Shown here: positions 1-9,000 of the stretch, piece after piece
How the letters are laid out: each line of letters opens with the position of its first letter
Position numbering within the stretch: position 1 is the first letter of the stretch
Source: a bacterium
GTDB lineage: Bacteria > Patescibacteriota > Gracilibacteria > JAUYGZ01
Assembly: GCA_030699855.1 (NCBI GenBank)
Contig: JAUYKR010000098.1
Coordinates: 1 to 18,216, forward strand
Length of the DNA stretch: 18,216 nucleotides
Direction: 5' to 3'
Program-made: the position numbers and the translations under genes
Notes under the pieces: generated by a model
Told to the model about the DNA's origin: nothing
Databases searched by the model: none
What the model saw: only the letters and a program-made list of their open reading frames with translations

Positions 1-220
1 GCGCGAGCGATTGGTACAGATCGCCGGCATCCGTCACATCATCAAACTTGATCGTGCTGCGGATGCTGGACATTGTGCTTTTGATATCGAAACGGAATCT
101 GAGCAGGATTTGCGCCGTGAGATTTCCCAGGCTGTGGTCAGCGCTGGTTTTGCTCTGGTCGCTATCCACCGCGAGGAAAAGCGGCTGGAGGATGTTTTTG
201 CTCAACTCACTTCTTCATAA
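1..220 (+). CDS. ABC transporter ATP-binding protein, C-terminal fragment (GldA-like)
   Basis: Only the last 72 or so residues are inside the window; the reading frame is open from base 2 and ends with TAA at 218-220. The visible part is the accessory C-terminal domain that follows the nucleotide-binding domain in ABC-2 exporter ATPases. It finishes with RLEDVFAQLTSS, the usual LEDVF-x-LT ending of this class. Walker A, signature and Walker B motifs lie off the left edge. The stop is 7 bases before the permease start, and the next three genes are the GldF, GldG and DUF4340 partners, so this is inferred to be the motor of that exporter. The assignment rests on the C-terminal ending plus context. 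Confidence 0.8.
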   Translation, partial: RERLVQIAGIRHIIKLDRAADAGHCAFDIETESEQDLRREISQAVVSAGFALVAIHREEKRLEDVFAQLTSS

Positions 221-227
221 CTTTTCG

Positions 228-944
228 ATGCACATTATTTGGACCATTGCGAAAAAAGAACTGAGGGCTTACTTCAACTCTCCGCTGGCCTATATCTTCA
301 TCAATGTGTTTCTGGTTATTATGAGCTGGCTGTTTTTTCAGAGCTACTTTCAAGAGGGCCAGGCAGACATGCGCGCCTTCTTTGGCCTTATTCCTTGGGT
401 ATTTCTGTTCTTTATTCCCGCCATCACCATGCGCCTGTGGGCGGAAGAAAAAAAGCTGGGCACGGTGGAGTTCCTCTTAACCCTTCCGGTCAAGGACCAC
501 GAGGCGGTCTTGGGTAAGTTTTTGGCCAGCCTGCTCCTCCTCGCCATTGTCTTGCTGCTTTCCTGGTCACTGCCCATTTTGGTGGCTTATACCGGTCCGG
601 TTGACTGGGGTGTCATCGTCGCTTCTTACGTTGGCGCGCTCTTTCTGGGGGCCGCATACCTGGCGCTTGGTATTTGGTTGTCGGCATTCACCGACAATCA
701 GATCATTGCCTTTATCGTCACCGTGGTGGCCTGCTTTTTCTTCTTCATGATCAGCCAAACCTTTGTCCTCCAGAGTATCCCTGCAGTTTTTACACCTTTC
801 TTTCGCTTTCTCGGCCTTTCCAGCCATTTCGACAGCATCATGAGGGGAGTCTTCGACTCCCGCGATCTGATTTACTACCTGTCTTTCATCGGCTTCTTTT
901 TGTTTCTCAACGTTCGTTCGATCATGGGACGCCGCTTCCAATAA
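228..944 (+). CDS. ABC-2 type membrane permease, GldF-like
   Basis: A 238-residue integral membrane protein. I chose the ATG at 228 because it lies just after the ATPase stop and gives the family-typical beginning MHIIWTIAKKELRAYFNSPL; the frame is open further upstream, but that part overlaps the ATPase. Six hydrophobic segments are visible at about residues 20-37, 52-70, 97-120, 127-152, 158-180 and 214-232. The cytoplasmic motif RLWAEEKKLGTVEFLLTLPV after segment 2 is characteristic of ABC-2/GldF permeases. It should form the transmembrane channel with the preceding ATPase. The following GldG-like and DUF4340 genes match the usual gld-type gene order. The substrate is unknown; the Bacteroidetes name does not mean this organism glides. 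No Shine-Dalgarno site precedes the start. Confidence 0.88.
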   Translation: MHIIWTIAKKELRAYFNSPLAYIFINVFLVIMSWLFFQSYFQEGQADMRAFFGLIPWVFLFFIPAITMRLWAEEKKLGTVEFLLTLPVKDHEAVLGKFLASLLLLAIVLLLSWSLPILVAYTGPVDWGVIVASYVGALFLGAAYLALGIWLSAFTDNQIIAFIVTVVACFFFFMISQTFVLQSIPAVFTPFFRFLGLSSHFDSIMRGVFDSRDLIYYLSFIGFFLFLNVRSIMGRRFQ

Positions 945-962
945 TTTTCTTTCCCTTTCCCC

Positions 963-2552
963 GTGGATTTTAAAGATAAAAAAGCCTACTCCCTCAACAA
1001 CAAGGTTTTGGCAGTCGTTGTGGCCGGAGTTTTGATTCTCCTCAATGTGTTTTCTTACCGCTTTTTTGTCCGTTCCGACTGGACGGCTACCGGACGGTAT
1101 TCCTTGTCTGAATCTTCGGAGAAGGTATTGGAGAATCTCAATGACCTGGTGAAGATCAAAGCGTATTTTACCGGCAACCCTCCGCCGCAGTTTTTGCGGG
1201 TCAGACAGTATGTTTCCGACCTGTTGATGGAATATGACGCGGCTGGTGACGAGTATTTCGACTATGAATTTATCGATCCGGAGGGAAATCCGGAAGTTGA
1301 GCAGGAGGCCGGTGTGGTGGGAGTGGTGCCGGTGACCATGCAGGCCAGGGACGAGGGCGAAGCCCAGTCAAAGACCGGTTACCTTGGTATCGGCATTTTT
1401 TACCAGGGAAAGACGGATGCCATTCCCGTTATCGACCACCAAAAGCTGGAGACCTTCGAGAACGATTTGACGACCGCAATCTTCAATCTGACCCAGCCCA
1501 ACAAGAAGGTCGTCGGCTTTTTGACCGGTCATGGAGAGTACACCATTGGCGAGAGTTTCAATCAGGGCAGCCAGGCCGATCAGTATTCTTTTGCCGCGCA
1601 GGTGCTGCGCAAAAATTTTGAGGTCAGAACGGTGAATCTTGCCGAGGATGAACAACCCCTTGAGGGTGTAGATGTGCTGGTTTCCGCCCGTCCGGAGTCG
1701 GACTTCAGCCAGCGGGACACGGTCGCGATCGATCAATTTTTAAAAAATGGCGGTTCTTTGCTCTTGCTGGTAGACGGCTACGCCTTTGCCGGTGGCGCGG
1801 ATTTGGAGCCGATCGAAACCAATGCTCTCGAATTCCTGAGGCCATTGGGGGTTTCCGTTCAAAGGAAACTACTGCTGGACAGTTCTGCCGACAAGGCCAA
1901 CATCGACCGCGGTGGTATCGTCGTTTCGGAACTGTATGAACCTTTCCTGCGCTTGTTGGAAGAGCATTTTTCCGATGGGCCTATCATGACGAATATCCGT
2001 TCGCTCAGTTTCCGCTTCACCAGCCCGCTCTTGATCGAACCGGTAGAAGGTCTGGAGTACGATGAATTCATTCGCACGACCGATCAGGCCTGGGTGCAGG
2101 AAGAGCCCTTCAAAATTCAGCCAAATAATATTCCCCCGCCTACCGACGACATCAGATCCCAGCACACGGTGGCGGTGGCGGTTTCCGGTGTGCTTCCGTC
2201 CTTGGACGCGGCCAGTTCCAGATCCGGGGCGGGTGAGTCCAAGCCGTCGCGAGTGATCGTGGTCAGCGATACCGAGTTCTTGGGTAATCCCAACAGCATG
2301 GCTTTGCAGTTTGGCATGGTCGACTTCACTCCTTACGTGGTCTTCCTGAACATGGTGAATTACCTGGCTTACGGCAATGATTTCATCAATATTTTAGGTA
2401 AAACTCTGGATGATTCTCCCATAAAAACTTTGACCAAAAACGAAAGGCGAACGATTTCCCTGCTCGGCATTGCTCTGGTTCCCGTGCTGGTGACGATGGC
2501 TGGGGCGCTGCGCTTATGGAGGCGGAAGCGCTCTGACAAAATATCTTCTTAG
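963..2552 (+). CDS. GldG-like ABC transport auxiliary protein
   Basis: A 529-residue protein with a GTG start at 963, 18 bases after the permease. There is one transmembrane helix near residues 15-31, a large extracytoplasmic part, and a second helix near 497-517 followed by a basic tail (WRRKRSDK), so both ends should face the cytoplasm. The segment after the first helix (RYSLSESSEKVLENL, then YEFIDPEGNPEVE) matches the conserved N-terminal domain of GldG-like proteins. The stretch around KKVVGFLTGHGEY opens the ABC-transport auxiliary domain (PF09822 type), which runs to about residue 440. Such proteins accompany GldA/GldF ATPase and permease pairs and are thought to be non-catalytic envelope partners. 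The sequence before the GTG is pyrimidine-rich, with no Shine-Dalgarno site. Confidence 0.85.
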   Translation: MDFKDKKAYSLNNKVLAVVVAGVLILLNVFSYRFFVRSDWTATGRYSLSESSEKVLENLNDLVKIKAYFTGNPPPQFLRVRQYVSDLLMEYDAAGDEYFDYEFIDPEGNPEVEQEAGVVGVVPVTMQARDEGEAQSKTGYLGIGIFYQGKTDAIPVIDHQKLETFENDLTTAIFNLTQPNKKVVGFLTGHGEYTIGESFNQGSQADQYSFAAQVLRKNFEVRTVNLAEDEQPLEGVDVLVSARPESDFSQRDTVAIDQFLKNGGSLLLLVDGYAFAGGADLEPIETNALEFLRPLGVSVQRKLLLDSSADKANIDRGGIVVSELYEPFLRLLEEHFSDGPIMTNIRSLSFRFTSPLLIEPVEGLEYDEFIRTTDQAWVQEEPFKIQPNNIPPPTDDIRSQHTVAVAVSGVLPSLDAASSRSGAGESKPSRVIVVSDTEFLGNPNSMALQFGMVDFTPYVVFLNMVNYLAYGNDFINILGKTLDDSPIKTLTKNERRTISLLGIALVPVLVTMAGALRLWRRKRSDKISS

Positions 2553-2561
2553 TTCTTTTTC

Positions 2562-3542
2562 ATGGCATCCCGATTCAGATCAACGTACGCGCTGTTGGCA
2601 GTTCTGGTTGTTCTTGGACTTGTCTTTTACTTCTTCACCAGCGAAGGCGCGTCGCGACAGCGCCGCGATAGCAGCGAAGGTTCACCGTACTTCACGGAGT
2701 CACAGATCGATTCTGTCACCCGGGTGGTCATGTACCGTCCGGGCTCGTATATGACCCTGGAGCAGCAGGAGGGAGGGGATTGGCTGATTAAGGGCGAACA
2801 GACCTACAAGGCCGCTGATGAACAGCGAGAGAATCTCTTCCGCGCGCTTCGCCAGCTGCCGGTGGGGAAGCTGCTGTCTCAGAATGCCGAGAACTGGTCC
2901 AAGTATGGACTCGGCGATGAGAACAAGCGGGGCGTTGAGCTGTTTGCTGGAGAGGAAAAAATTGCCCGGATCTACTTCGGTGATTTTGGACCGATTTACA
3001 GTCAGGTGTACATCCGCCACGAGGGGAACAATAGCGTGTATCTCACACCAACGTTGTTGGTCAACGTGGCCGGAACCACGGTGTTTGAATCCTGGAGAGA
3101 CAAGGCCTTGTTGCCCTTTCAATCGGATCAGATCAAGTCTTTGAGTATTCGTGTCGATGAGCAGCGATGGACTTTTGACAGCACTGACTCCCGTTGGAAG
3201 CAGGTCTTGGATGGACAGGAAGTGGTGATTGAAGATCAAGAATCATTCCAAAAATATCTCGACTCACTGTTCCAACTGTCGGGTCAGGGGATCGAGAAGG
3301 ATTTGAAAAAATTTAGTACCGCTCACAGCGCGGTGGCGCTCCAGCCCATGGAGGGTGAGGAATATGTGATTTCCCTCAGCACGAGCGATGACAAGCACTA
3401 CGCGCGGGTGTCCGGTGGAGAGGATCTGTTTACCTTGTCCACCGACCTCAAGAATGTTTTGAGTCCGAACTTCCTGCAGAAGTCCGATGAGGAGGCCGAA
3501 CCGACTGAGGAGAAAAAAGGGGATGAGAGCGAAGCGGAATAG
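2562..3542 (+). CDS. DUF4340 domain envelope protein
   Basis: A 326-residue protein starting 9 bases after the GldG-like gene. An N-terminal helix at about residues 9-26 acts as a membrane anchor or signal. The body (about 60-260) has the DUF4340 pattern: repeated beta-strand units with WLIKGEQTYKAADEQ, the LLSQNAENWSKYGLGDE segment and an IYFGDFGPIYSQVYIRHEG segment. DUF4340 proteins commonly follow GldG-like genes, so this is probably the fourth component of the exporter, acting outside the membrane. The last 20 or so residues are strongly acidic (EEAEPTEEKKGDESEAE) and probably disordered. No enzymatic motif is visible. The ATG is preceded by a TTCTTTTTC run rather than a ribosome binding site. 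Confidence 0.82.
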   Translation: MASRFRSTYALLAVLVVLGLVFYFFTSEGASRQRRDSSEGSPYFTESQIDSVTRVVMYRPGSYMTLEQQEGGDWLIKGEQTYKAADEQRENLFRALRQLPVGKLLSQNAENWSKYGLGDENKRGVELFAGEEKIARIYFGDFGPIYSQVYIRHEGNNSVYLTPTLLVNVAGTTVFESWRDKALLPFQSDQIKSLSIRVDEQRWTFDSTDSRWKQVLDGQEVVIEDQESFQKYLDSLFQLSGQGIEKDLKKFSTAHSAVALQPMEGEEYVISLSTSDDKHYARVSGGEDLFTLSTDLKNVLSPNFLQKSDEEAEPTEEKKGDESEAE

Positions 3543-3574
3543 TGCTATCTTGGCGGTGATTGATCATCCGCTTC

Positions 3575-4804
3575 ATGCGATTTCTTCGTCTGAAAAGTAT
3601 TCTCGTCCTTGCCTTTGCCGTCTTCTTTGTGAGTGGGGGATATGTCGGGTATTTATCGGCTCTGGTGGATATGGATGAGCAGGTTTTTTTGCAGGAGGTC
3701 AGCGCAGCTGACGACGTGGAGCTGCTGAAGCAGCAGCTGGCGCGGGCCAAAAGCATTGCCGATGCTCGCCGCCGCGCTTACCTGCGCCGCCGCGACGAAT
3801 TTATCGCCCAGCAGCAAGCGGAAACTTCTCAGTTGGGTCACCAGGAGCTGGTGGTGGTTGAGGCCAGTTTGTCGGAAGAAGAGGATGATTTGACCTTTTT
3901 TGAGGACCAGGTCGAGGTCGTTACCCGTCTGATTGAACAGAACGAGCTGGAGGAAGACTACGCGCAGATGGCGCCGGTTCCCCGGCTCAGTCTGGCGGAA
4001 CGGATTCGAGTCAGTCGGAGCCGCATCCAGATTAAGCCTCAGCCTGCTCAGGACTCCTTGAGCCGGATTGGCCAGTTGCTCGACAAGCGTAAGGAGCTGC
4101 TGGTGGAACAAAAGCAAGCGCTTACGGGCACGCAATATTGGCAGCACAACCCCAAAGCAGCTCCCAGCGAAGTTGCCATTTCCGTCTACGACAAAGGCGG
4201 AAGAAAGCGTTCGATTGAGCCTTTGCACACCACCCAGATTGCCACTGCTCTGTCCATCATGCCGGCGGATTTTTTAAGCCGCATTCAAAAGGTCTACATT
4301 GTTTATGGAGACGACAAGATGAGGCGGGGGATGTCGGGCGTGGGGGTGGTGTTCATGAAGGGCGAGCTGGTCGATTTCTTCACGGTCTTGGTTCATGAAT
4401 TCGGTCATATTTTTGACCTCCATCGAGAAGTCGCCAGCGGCAGCAAGAGTAATTTTTTCGATGGTCAGTACCGTCTGCTCCAGGAGGATCCCAGCGTGAC
4501 CTATTACGAGCACAGCTGGAGGAACAATCACGAGCGGCTTGGTGGCGACAGCGACTTTGCCTCCGGATACGCCATGTCGGATCCTTTTGAGGATTTTGCC
4601 GAGACTTTTGCGCTTTACGTCCTGCAGCATCCCACCTTCGCGCAGTGGGCCCAGAGCAGCGAAGTGATGGCCAGGAAGTTTGCCTTCCTGAAGGGCGATG
4701 TTTTTGCCGGAAGAACTTTTTCCGTCTCCAAGCGCTATTCCGCCCGCCCCTACGATGTGACCAAGATGCTGCTCATCTATCAGGAACTTTTAGAAGATGT
4801 TTGA
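3575..4804 (+). CDS. Membrane-anchored HExxH zinc metalloprotease
   Basis: A 409-residue protein counted from the ATG at 3575; a TTG at 3560 would add five residues (MIIRF). A signal-anchor helix covers about residues 5-25. A long charged, Gln/Glu-rich segment, probably coiled coil, runs from about 40 to 190, and the catalytic part follows. H274-E275-F-G-H278 is a zinc-binding HExxH motif, with D281 and H283 downstream. E339 and E343 in DPFEDFAETFALYV are candidates for the third zinc ligand; that arrangement resembles gluzincin families such as the lethal-factor-like (ATLF) domain. Its substrate is unknown. It begins 32 bases after the DUF4340 gene and overlaps aroA by 8 bases, so it is almost certainly co-transcribed with the exporter and may process an exported substrate or trim the exporter. 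Proteolytic activity is inferred from the motif. Confidence 0.75.
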   Translation: MRFLRLKSILVLAFAVFFVSGGYVGYLSALVDMDEQVFLQEVSAADDVELLKQQLARAKSIADARRRAYLRRRDEFIAQQQAETSQLGHQELVVVEASLSEEEDDLTFFEDQVEVVTRLIEQNELEEDYAQMAPVPRLSLAERIRVSRSRIQIKPQPAQDSLSRIGQLLDKRKELLVEQKQALTGTQYWQHNPKAAPSEVAISVYDKGGRKRSIEPLHTTQIATALSIMPADFLSRIQKVYIVYGDDKMRRGMSGVGVVFMKGELVDFFTVLVHEFGHIFDLHREVASGSKSNFFDGQYRLLQEDPSVTYYEHSWRNNHERLGGDSDFASGYAMSDPFEDFAETFALYVLQHPTFAQWAQSSEVMARKFAFLKGDVFAGRTFSVSKRYSARPYDVTKMLLIYQELLEDV

Positions 4805-6059
4805 TATGGATTCTTATGTTGTGCCAAAGCTGTCTCTGGAGGGAAAATCTTTTTCAGTTCGCGTTCCCTCCTCCAAGTCCATGGCGAACCGTGCTCTTAT
4901 TTTAGCGGCTCAAACCAAGGGAGATTTTTTGCTCAAGGGTGATTTTGCCGCGGAAGACATTCAACTGATGGTGGAGGCGTTGCGAAAAATAGGGGTCGGG
5001 ATTGTGGAGAAGAGCGATAGTCTGTGCATCAGCAATGATTTGTCCTGGAGGCGGAATGAAGCCGAGATTGAGCTGTATTTGGGCAACTCCGGTACCAGTT
5101 TACGTTTTCTTACCAGTCTTGTCTGCCTGCGGAAGGGCAACACGGTGCTGACCGGAAAAGAGCGGATGAAGGAGCGGCCAATCAAAGATTTGGTCGATGC
5201 TCTGCGCCAGCTCAAGGTTCGGATCGAGTATCTTGAGAAAGATGGTTTTCCTCCCATTCGTGTGGTTGGTTCGGAAAAAGTGATTGGCGGGTCAGCGAGC
5301 GTGAGGGGAGATGTCAGCAGCCAGTTCATCACTTCGTTGCTCCTTTGCGCCCCTTCGTTTGAGGAAGGGCTGCGATTGAAAATAAGCGATGAATTGATTT
5401 CCAAGCCTTATGTGGATTTGACCCTGTATCAGTTGCGAGAGTGGGGAGCAGTGGCGGAGTCTTCGGATGTGCCTTCTGAGTTCCACATTTCCCGTTCAGT
5501 ATTTTCTGCAGCAAACCGGGAAATCGAGGGTGACGCTTCGGCGGCGGTCTACTGGTGGGCGCTTGGGTTTCTGCACGGAGCGGAGGTGACGATCACTAAT
5601 GTTCCACTGACTTCCCTGCAGCCAGATCTGAAGTTTGTGCGGGTGCTTGAACTTCTCAAAAAACGTAAGTCTGGTCAGGGCGAATTTGAAATCGATATGA
5701 ACGATATGCCGGATGCATCATTGATGCTGATTGCCCTGGGGGCGACGCTGGACTATCCCATCAGAATCACCGGAATCGGCAGTCTTCGCGTCAAAGAGAC
5801 CGATCGCATCGCCGCCATGGCGGCTGAGCTTGTCAAGGTAGGTTCAGCGGTGGATGAAGGAACCGATTGGATAAGGATTGGCCCGCTCGCTAAAGAACTT
5901 GTGCAAATTGTACAAATTGATACTTATGATGATCACCGTGTGGCCATGGCCATGGCGATCTTGGGAACGAAACTGGGGAACCTAGAAATCTCGGACCCGG
6001 ACTGCGTGAACAAGACTTATCCGGGGTTTTGGAGTGATTTGGAACGTTTCACATCCTAA
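4797..6059 (+). CDS. aroA: 3-phosphoshikimate 1-carboxyvinyltransferase (EPSP synthase)
   Basis: A 420-residue enzyme, close to the usual length of about 430. It transfers the enolpyruvyl group of PEP to shikimate-3-phosphate, the sixth step of the shikimate pathway, in the cytoplasm. Family motifs are in order: PSSKSMANR (K27, S28, R32), LGNSGTSLRF, RMKERPI, SSQFITSLLL, SKPYVDLT, the catalytic-Asp region DMPDASLM (D306), RVKETDR with E334, and DTYDDHRVAMAMA near the C-terminus. The PEP-loop glycine is present, but the position of E. coli Pro101 is Phe, as in many non-enterobacterial enzymes. ATG 4797 overlaps the protease stop by 8 bases; an in-frame ATG at 4806 is an alternative. No other shikimate genes are nearby. 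A terminator follows directly. Confidence 0.96.
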   Translation: MFDMDSYVVPKLSLEGKSFSVRVPSSKSMANRALILAAQTKGDFLLKGDFAAEDIQLMVEALRKIGVGIVEKSDSLCISNDLSWRRNEAEIELYLGNSGTSLRFLTSLVCLRKGNTVLTGKERMKERPIKDLVDALRQLKVRIEYLEKDGFPPIRVVGSEKVIGGSASVRGDVSSQFITSLLLCAPSFEEGLRLKISDELISKPYVDLTLYQLREWGAVAESSDVPSEFHISRSVFSAANREIEGDASAAVYWWALGFLHGAEVTITNVPLTSLQPDLKFVRVLELLKKRKSGQGEFEIDMNDMPDASLMLIALGATLDYPIRITGIGSLRVKETDRIAAMAAELVKVGSAVDEGTDWIRIGPLAKELVQIVQIDTYDDHRVAMAMAILGTKLGNLEISDPDCVNKTYPGFWSDLERFTS

Positions 6060-6062
6060 ATT

Positions 6063-6086
6063 GCCTCTCGATCCGAGAGGCTTTTT
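6063..6086 (+). terminator. Rho-independent terminator of the exporter-protease-aroA operon
   Basis: A perfect 8-bp stem GCCTCTCG/CGAGAGGC with a 3-base loop (ATC) is followed by TTTTT, four bases after the aroA stop codon. The U-tract is only on the plus strand, so it serves the left-hand operon. Its last bases overlap the stop codon of the convergent SLH gene (6085-6087). Confidence 0.93.
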
Positions 6087-9000
6087 AGGTTTCTTGGAGA
6101 AGTGTCAGCAGTCCCTTCTGTTCGTATTGTTCCAGTTCCTGTCTTAGCTTGGAAATTTTATTGTCGCTGCTGAGTGAGGCATTGCGGATCAGAGCATAGA
6201 TGATATTTGCTCCGTGTTGGCGACTCAGGGTTTGGGAGTAAACCAGGCCAGACTCCACGTTTTTCGGAGGAACAAAGCCTTGGAATTTAGCCAGAACAAC
6301 GGTGTATGGGCGGTACCATTCTGTTTCCGCCCCCTGATTGTACTTGGCGGTGGCGTAGGCAACGCCGATGCCGTGTGGATCAGCCTTGGAGGTGGTTCCG
6401 ATCGCGATTTTGGCGGCTTCGCTGATTTCAATCGGGTTCCAGGGGATGAAGTGTCCATTCAGATGGGGGTAGCCACGCACTTCGTTGGCGCGCTTGGCCA
6501 CGGCGATGTATTTGGCATGCCAGGCGAGCGGGTCAACATCCGGGAAGACGGAGACGTTCAGGTTTTGAATGAGTCCGGAGATTTTTTCAATCAGGCTGTC
6601 TTCGTGCGTCAACTTAACCATGATCTTGGTAAAGGCGGCCCTGGTGATCGGCTCATGGCCTCCGTAGTGAGGACGCTGATCGGCGTCGTCGATCAGACCA
6701 AGCAAGCACAAGGCGCGGACGGAGACGGTATTGTTGTCGATGTAGTCGCAGTTTACTCCGGAGAATATCGGGAACTGCGGTTCGTCCGGCTGTCCGAGCA
6801 CGTCGCGCTTAAATTTGCGGATGATCTCGATGAAGTCCGGATCCGGCGCCACACCTTCTCTGCCTGGCGTTCCACCACTTGTTCCACCACCTGGAGTGGG
6901 GGCGGTTACTATGGTGATGGGAAAGATCGTCTGAGTGTCGAACTTGGGATCCCGTACTCTGAAGTCGAACTCATGACGTCCCAGTTGGCTTGGTGTCCAG
7001 ATCAGCATTCCATCCACCGGATTTGTGTACTGTTGGGCTACCGTAAAGGTCGCATCCGCAGACGGACTTTCGAGCATTTCCAGTGACAATTGGTCTCGCC
7101 AGTTGAAGTCCGATCCGGTCACTTTCAGGTTGATCAGCTGTCCGATGTTCGCCTGTAGTTCGGTGATTTCAATTCCGTTGAGAGAGAACAGAATGTTCGG
7201 CGCGTCCAGATTCCAACGGCCAGGATGAGACCCACCGCTGCTTTCATTGTCGATGTTTATCGCCGCTATGGCTAAATTTGTCTGTTGGTAGTCCGGATCG
7301 GCGGAGGCAAAGGTCACGACAATGTTGTATCCCACATCGCCATCGCGAACAGTGTCGTCGACTCCAGCTACGGTGAGGATCTGTTCCGTCTGCGCGTTGA
7401 CTGCCGTAAAGGTCATGGTTGCCCCAGCGGTCACTCTTCCCTCGGCGAGGTTGATGCTGGTGAAGGTGAGGGTGACGTCAGACGTTGGCACGGTGGTCAA
7501 TCGCACACTTACGTTGGTAGGCGGAATGCCTTGCTCTTCGTGGGTGATGATGGTTCCGGGGCTGTTGGACAGGCCTCCGTTGAAGGATATGCCGGGGCCT
7601 GGAGGTGGAATCAGGCTTATCTCAACGGCTATGTTTTGAGGTGTTGGGGCTGCCAGAACGTTTACCGAGGCGAGGTTTGTGCCAGTCCGGGTTACACTTA
7701 CGTTTGATTGAATGATGGCAATTTCAAAGCTGCCCGGAAGTGTTTGTGTTCCAAAATCAGTTATGGTCAGTGTTCCAACGCCTACCTGTATGTTTGACAT
7801 GCTGAAGGTGTTTTGCTGTGTCGCTCCGCCAGCATCCTGAAAGCTAAACTGAACTAGATTGATATTGAAACCAGCAGGGCCGGAAAACTGCCAATTGATG
7901 GTATTGGTTTGGATGCTGGTAATTCCATCCACATTTATCACGATTGTTCCTGTGCTGGTAATGTTTACGGTCGCAGTCACTTGTGTTTGGCGAATTACAC
8001 TACCACTCGTTTGTGTGGTTGCCAGTTCAAATCCGGCCGCAGTCAGAGTTTGCCCAACTTGGTCATAGGAGGTGATTTCCAGTGTTCCTAATCCTGAGGC
8101 TACGTTTGCCATGACAAAGCTATTTTCTTGAGTGCTACCGTTGGCATCCGTAAAGCGAAACGATACCAGGTTTGAATTAAAACCTACTGGACCGATGAAG
8201 CTCCAGGTGATGTTGGCAGTCGTGGTCGCAGTCGCTTCAAAGGCGATGGAAATGGTCCGAGAACTCGTCACATTTACTGTGAGTGCATTAGCACCGGCAG
8301 TTGTTACATCTGGATCAGCTTGATTGGTTACCAGCTGGAAGCCGGAAGCAGACAGCGGTTGTCCATCGTAGTCGCTGATGGTGAATGTACCCTGACCGAC
8401 CGGTATTCCCGACATGACAAAGTTATTCGACTGGGTAAATCCGGTGGTGGCGTAGCTGAAGTTAACCAGATTCGCATTGAACCCGGCAGGTCCGGTCAGG
8501 CTCCAGGTGATGTTGGCAGTGGCCGGACCGATACTTTCGAATTCAACTGAGATGGTCCGTGAGGAGTTTACGGTAACCGTAACACTGTTAGTGCTATTGT
8601 TGGCGACGCCGGTGTCATTTTGGGGATTAGCGAGCCTAAGGCCGGCGTCTGCCAGAGTTTGCCCACTGTAGTCATTGAAGGTGAGCGTGCCGGTTCCATT
8701 CGCTACGTTTTGCATGACAAAGCTATTGGACTGATTGAAGGATCCTGAAACGAAGGTGAAGTCGAGGAGATTAGAATTGAAACCTACTGGACCGATGAAG
8801 TTCCAAGTAATATTTGAAGTATTGCTGGCGAGGGCTCGAAAAGTGACCGTAATGGTGCCAGTGTTGGTGACATTTACAGATGCCGTGGTTTGGGAAATTT
8901 GGGTTACAGCTGTATCTGCCTGCACATTGTCGATTTCAAAGCCAGCTGTAGTTAGGGCTGCGCCATTGTAGTCGTTCACAGTTAGTGTTCCGGTTGTGTT

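Noticed and set aside
48..227. N-terminal extension of the permease from a start at 48
   Set aside because: It overlaps the ATPase C-terminus in another frame; the ATG at 228 gives the family-typical N-terminus and sits just after the ATPase stop.
6214..7086. A 290-codon plus-strand frame opposite the SLH gene
   Set aside because: It is antisense to the SLH motifs, which are clear on the minus strand, and has no recognisable features.
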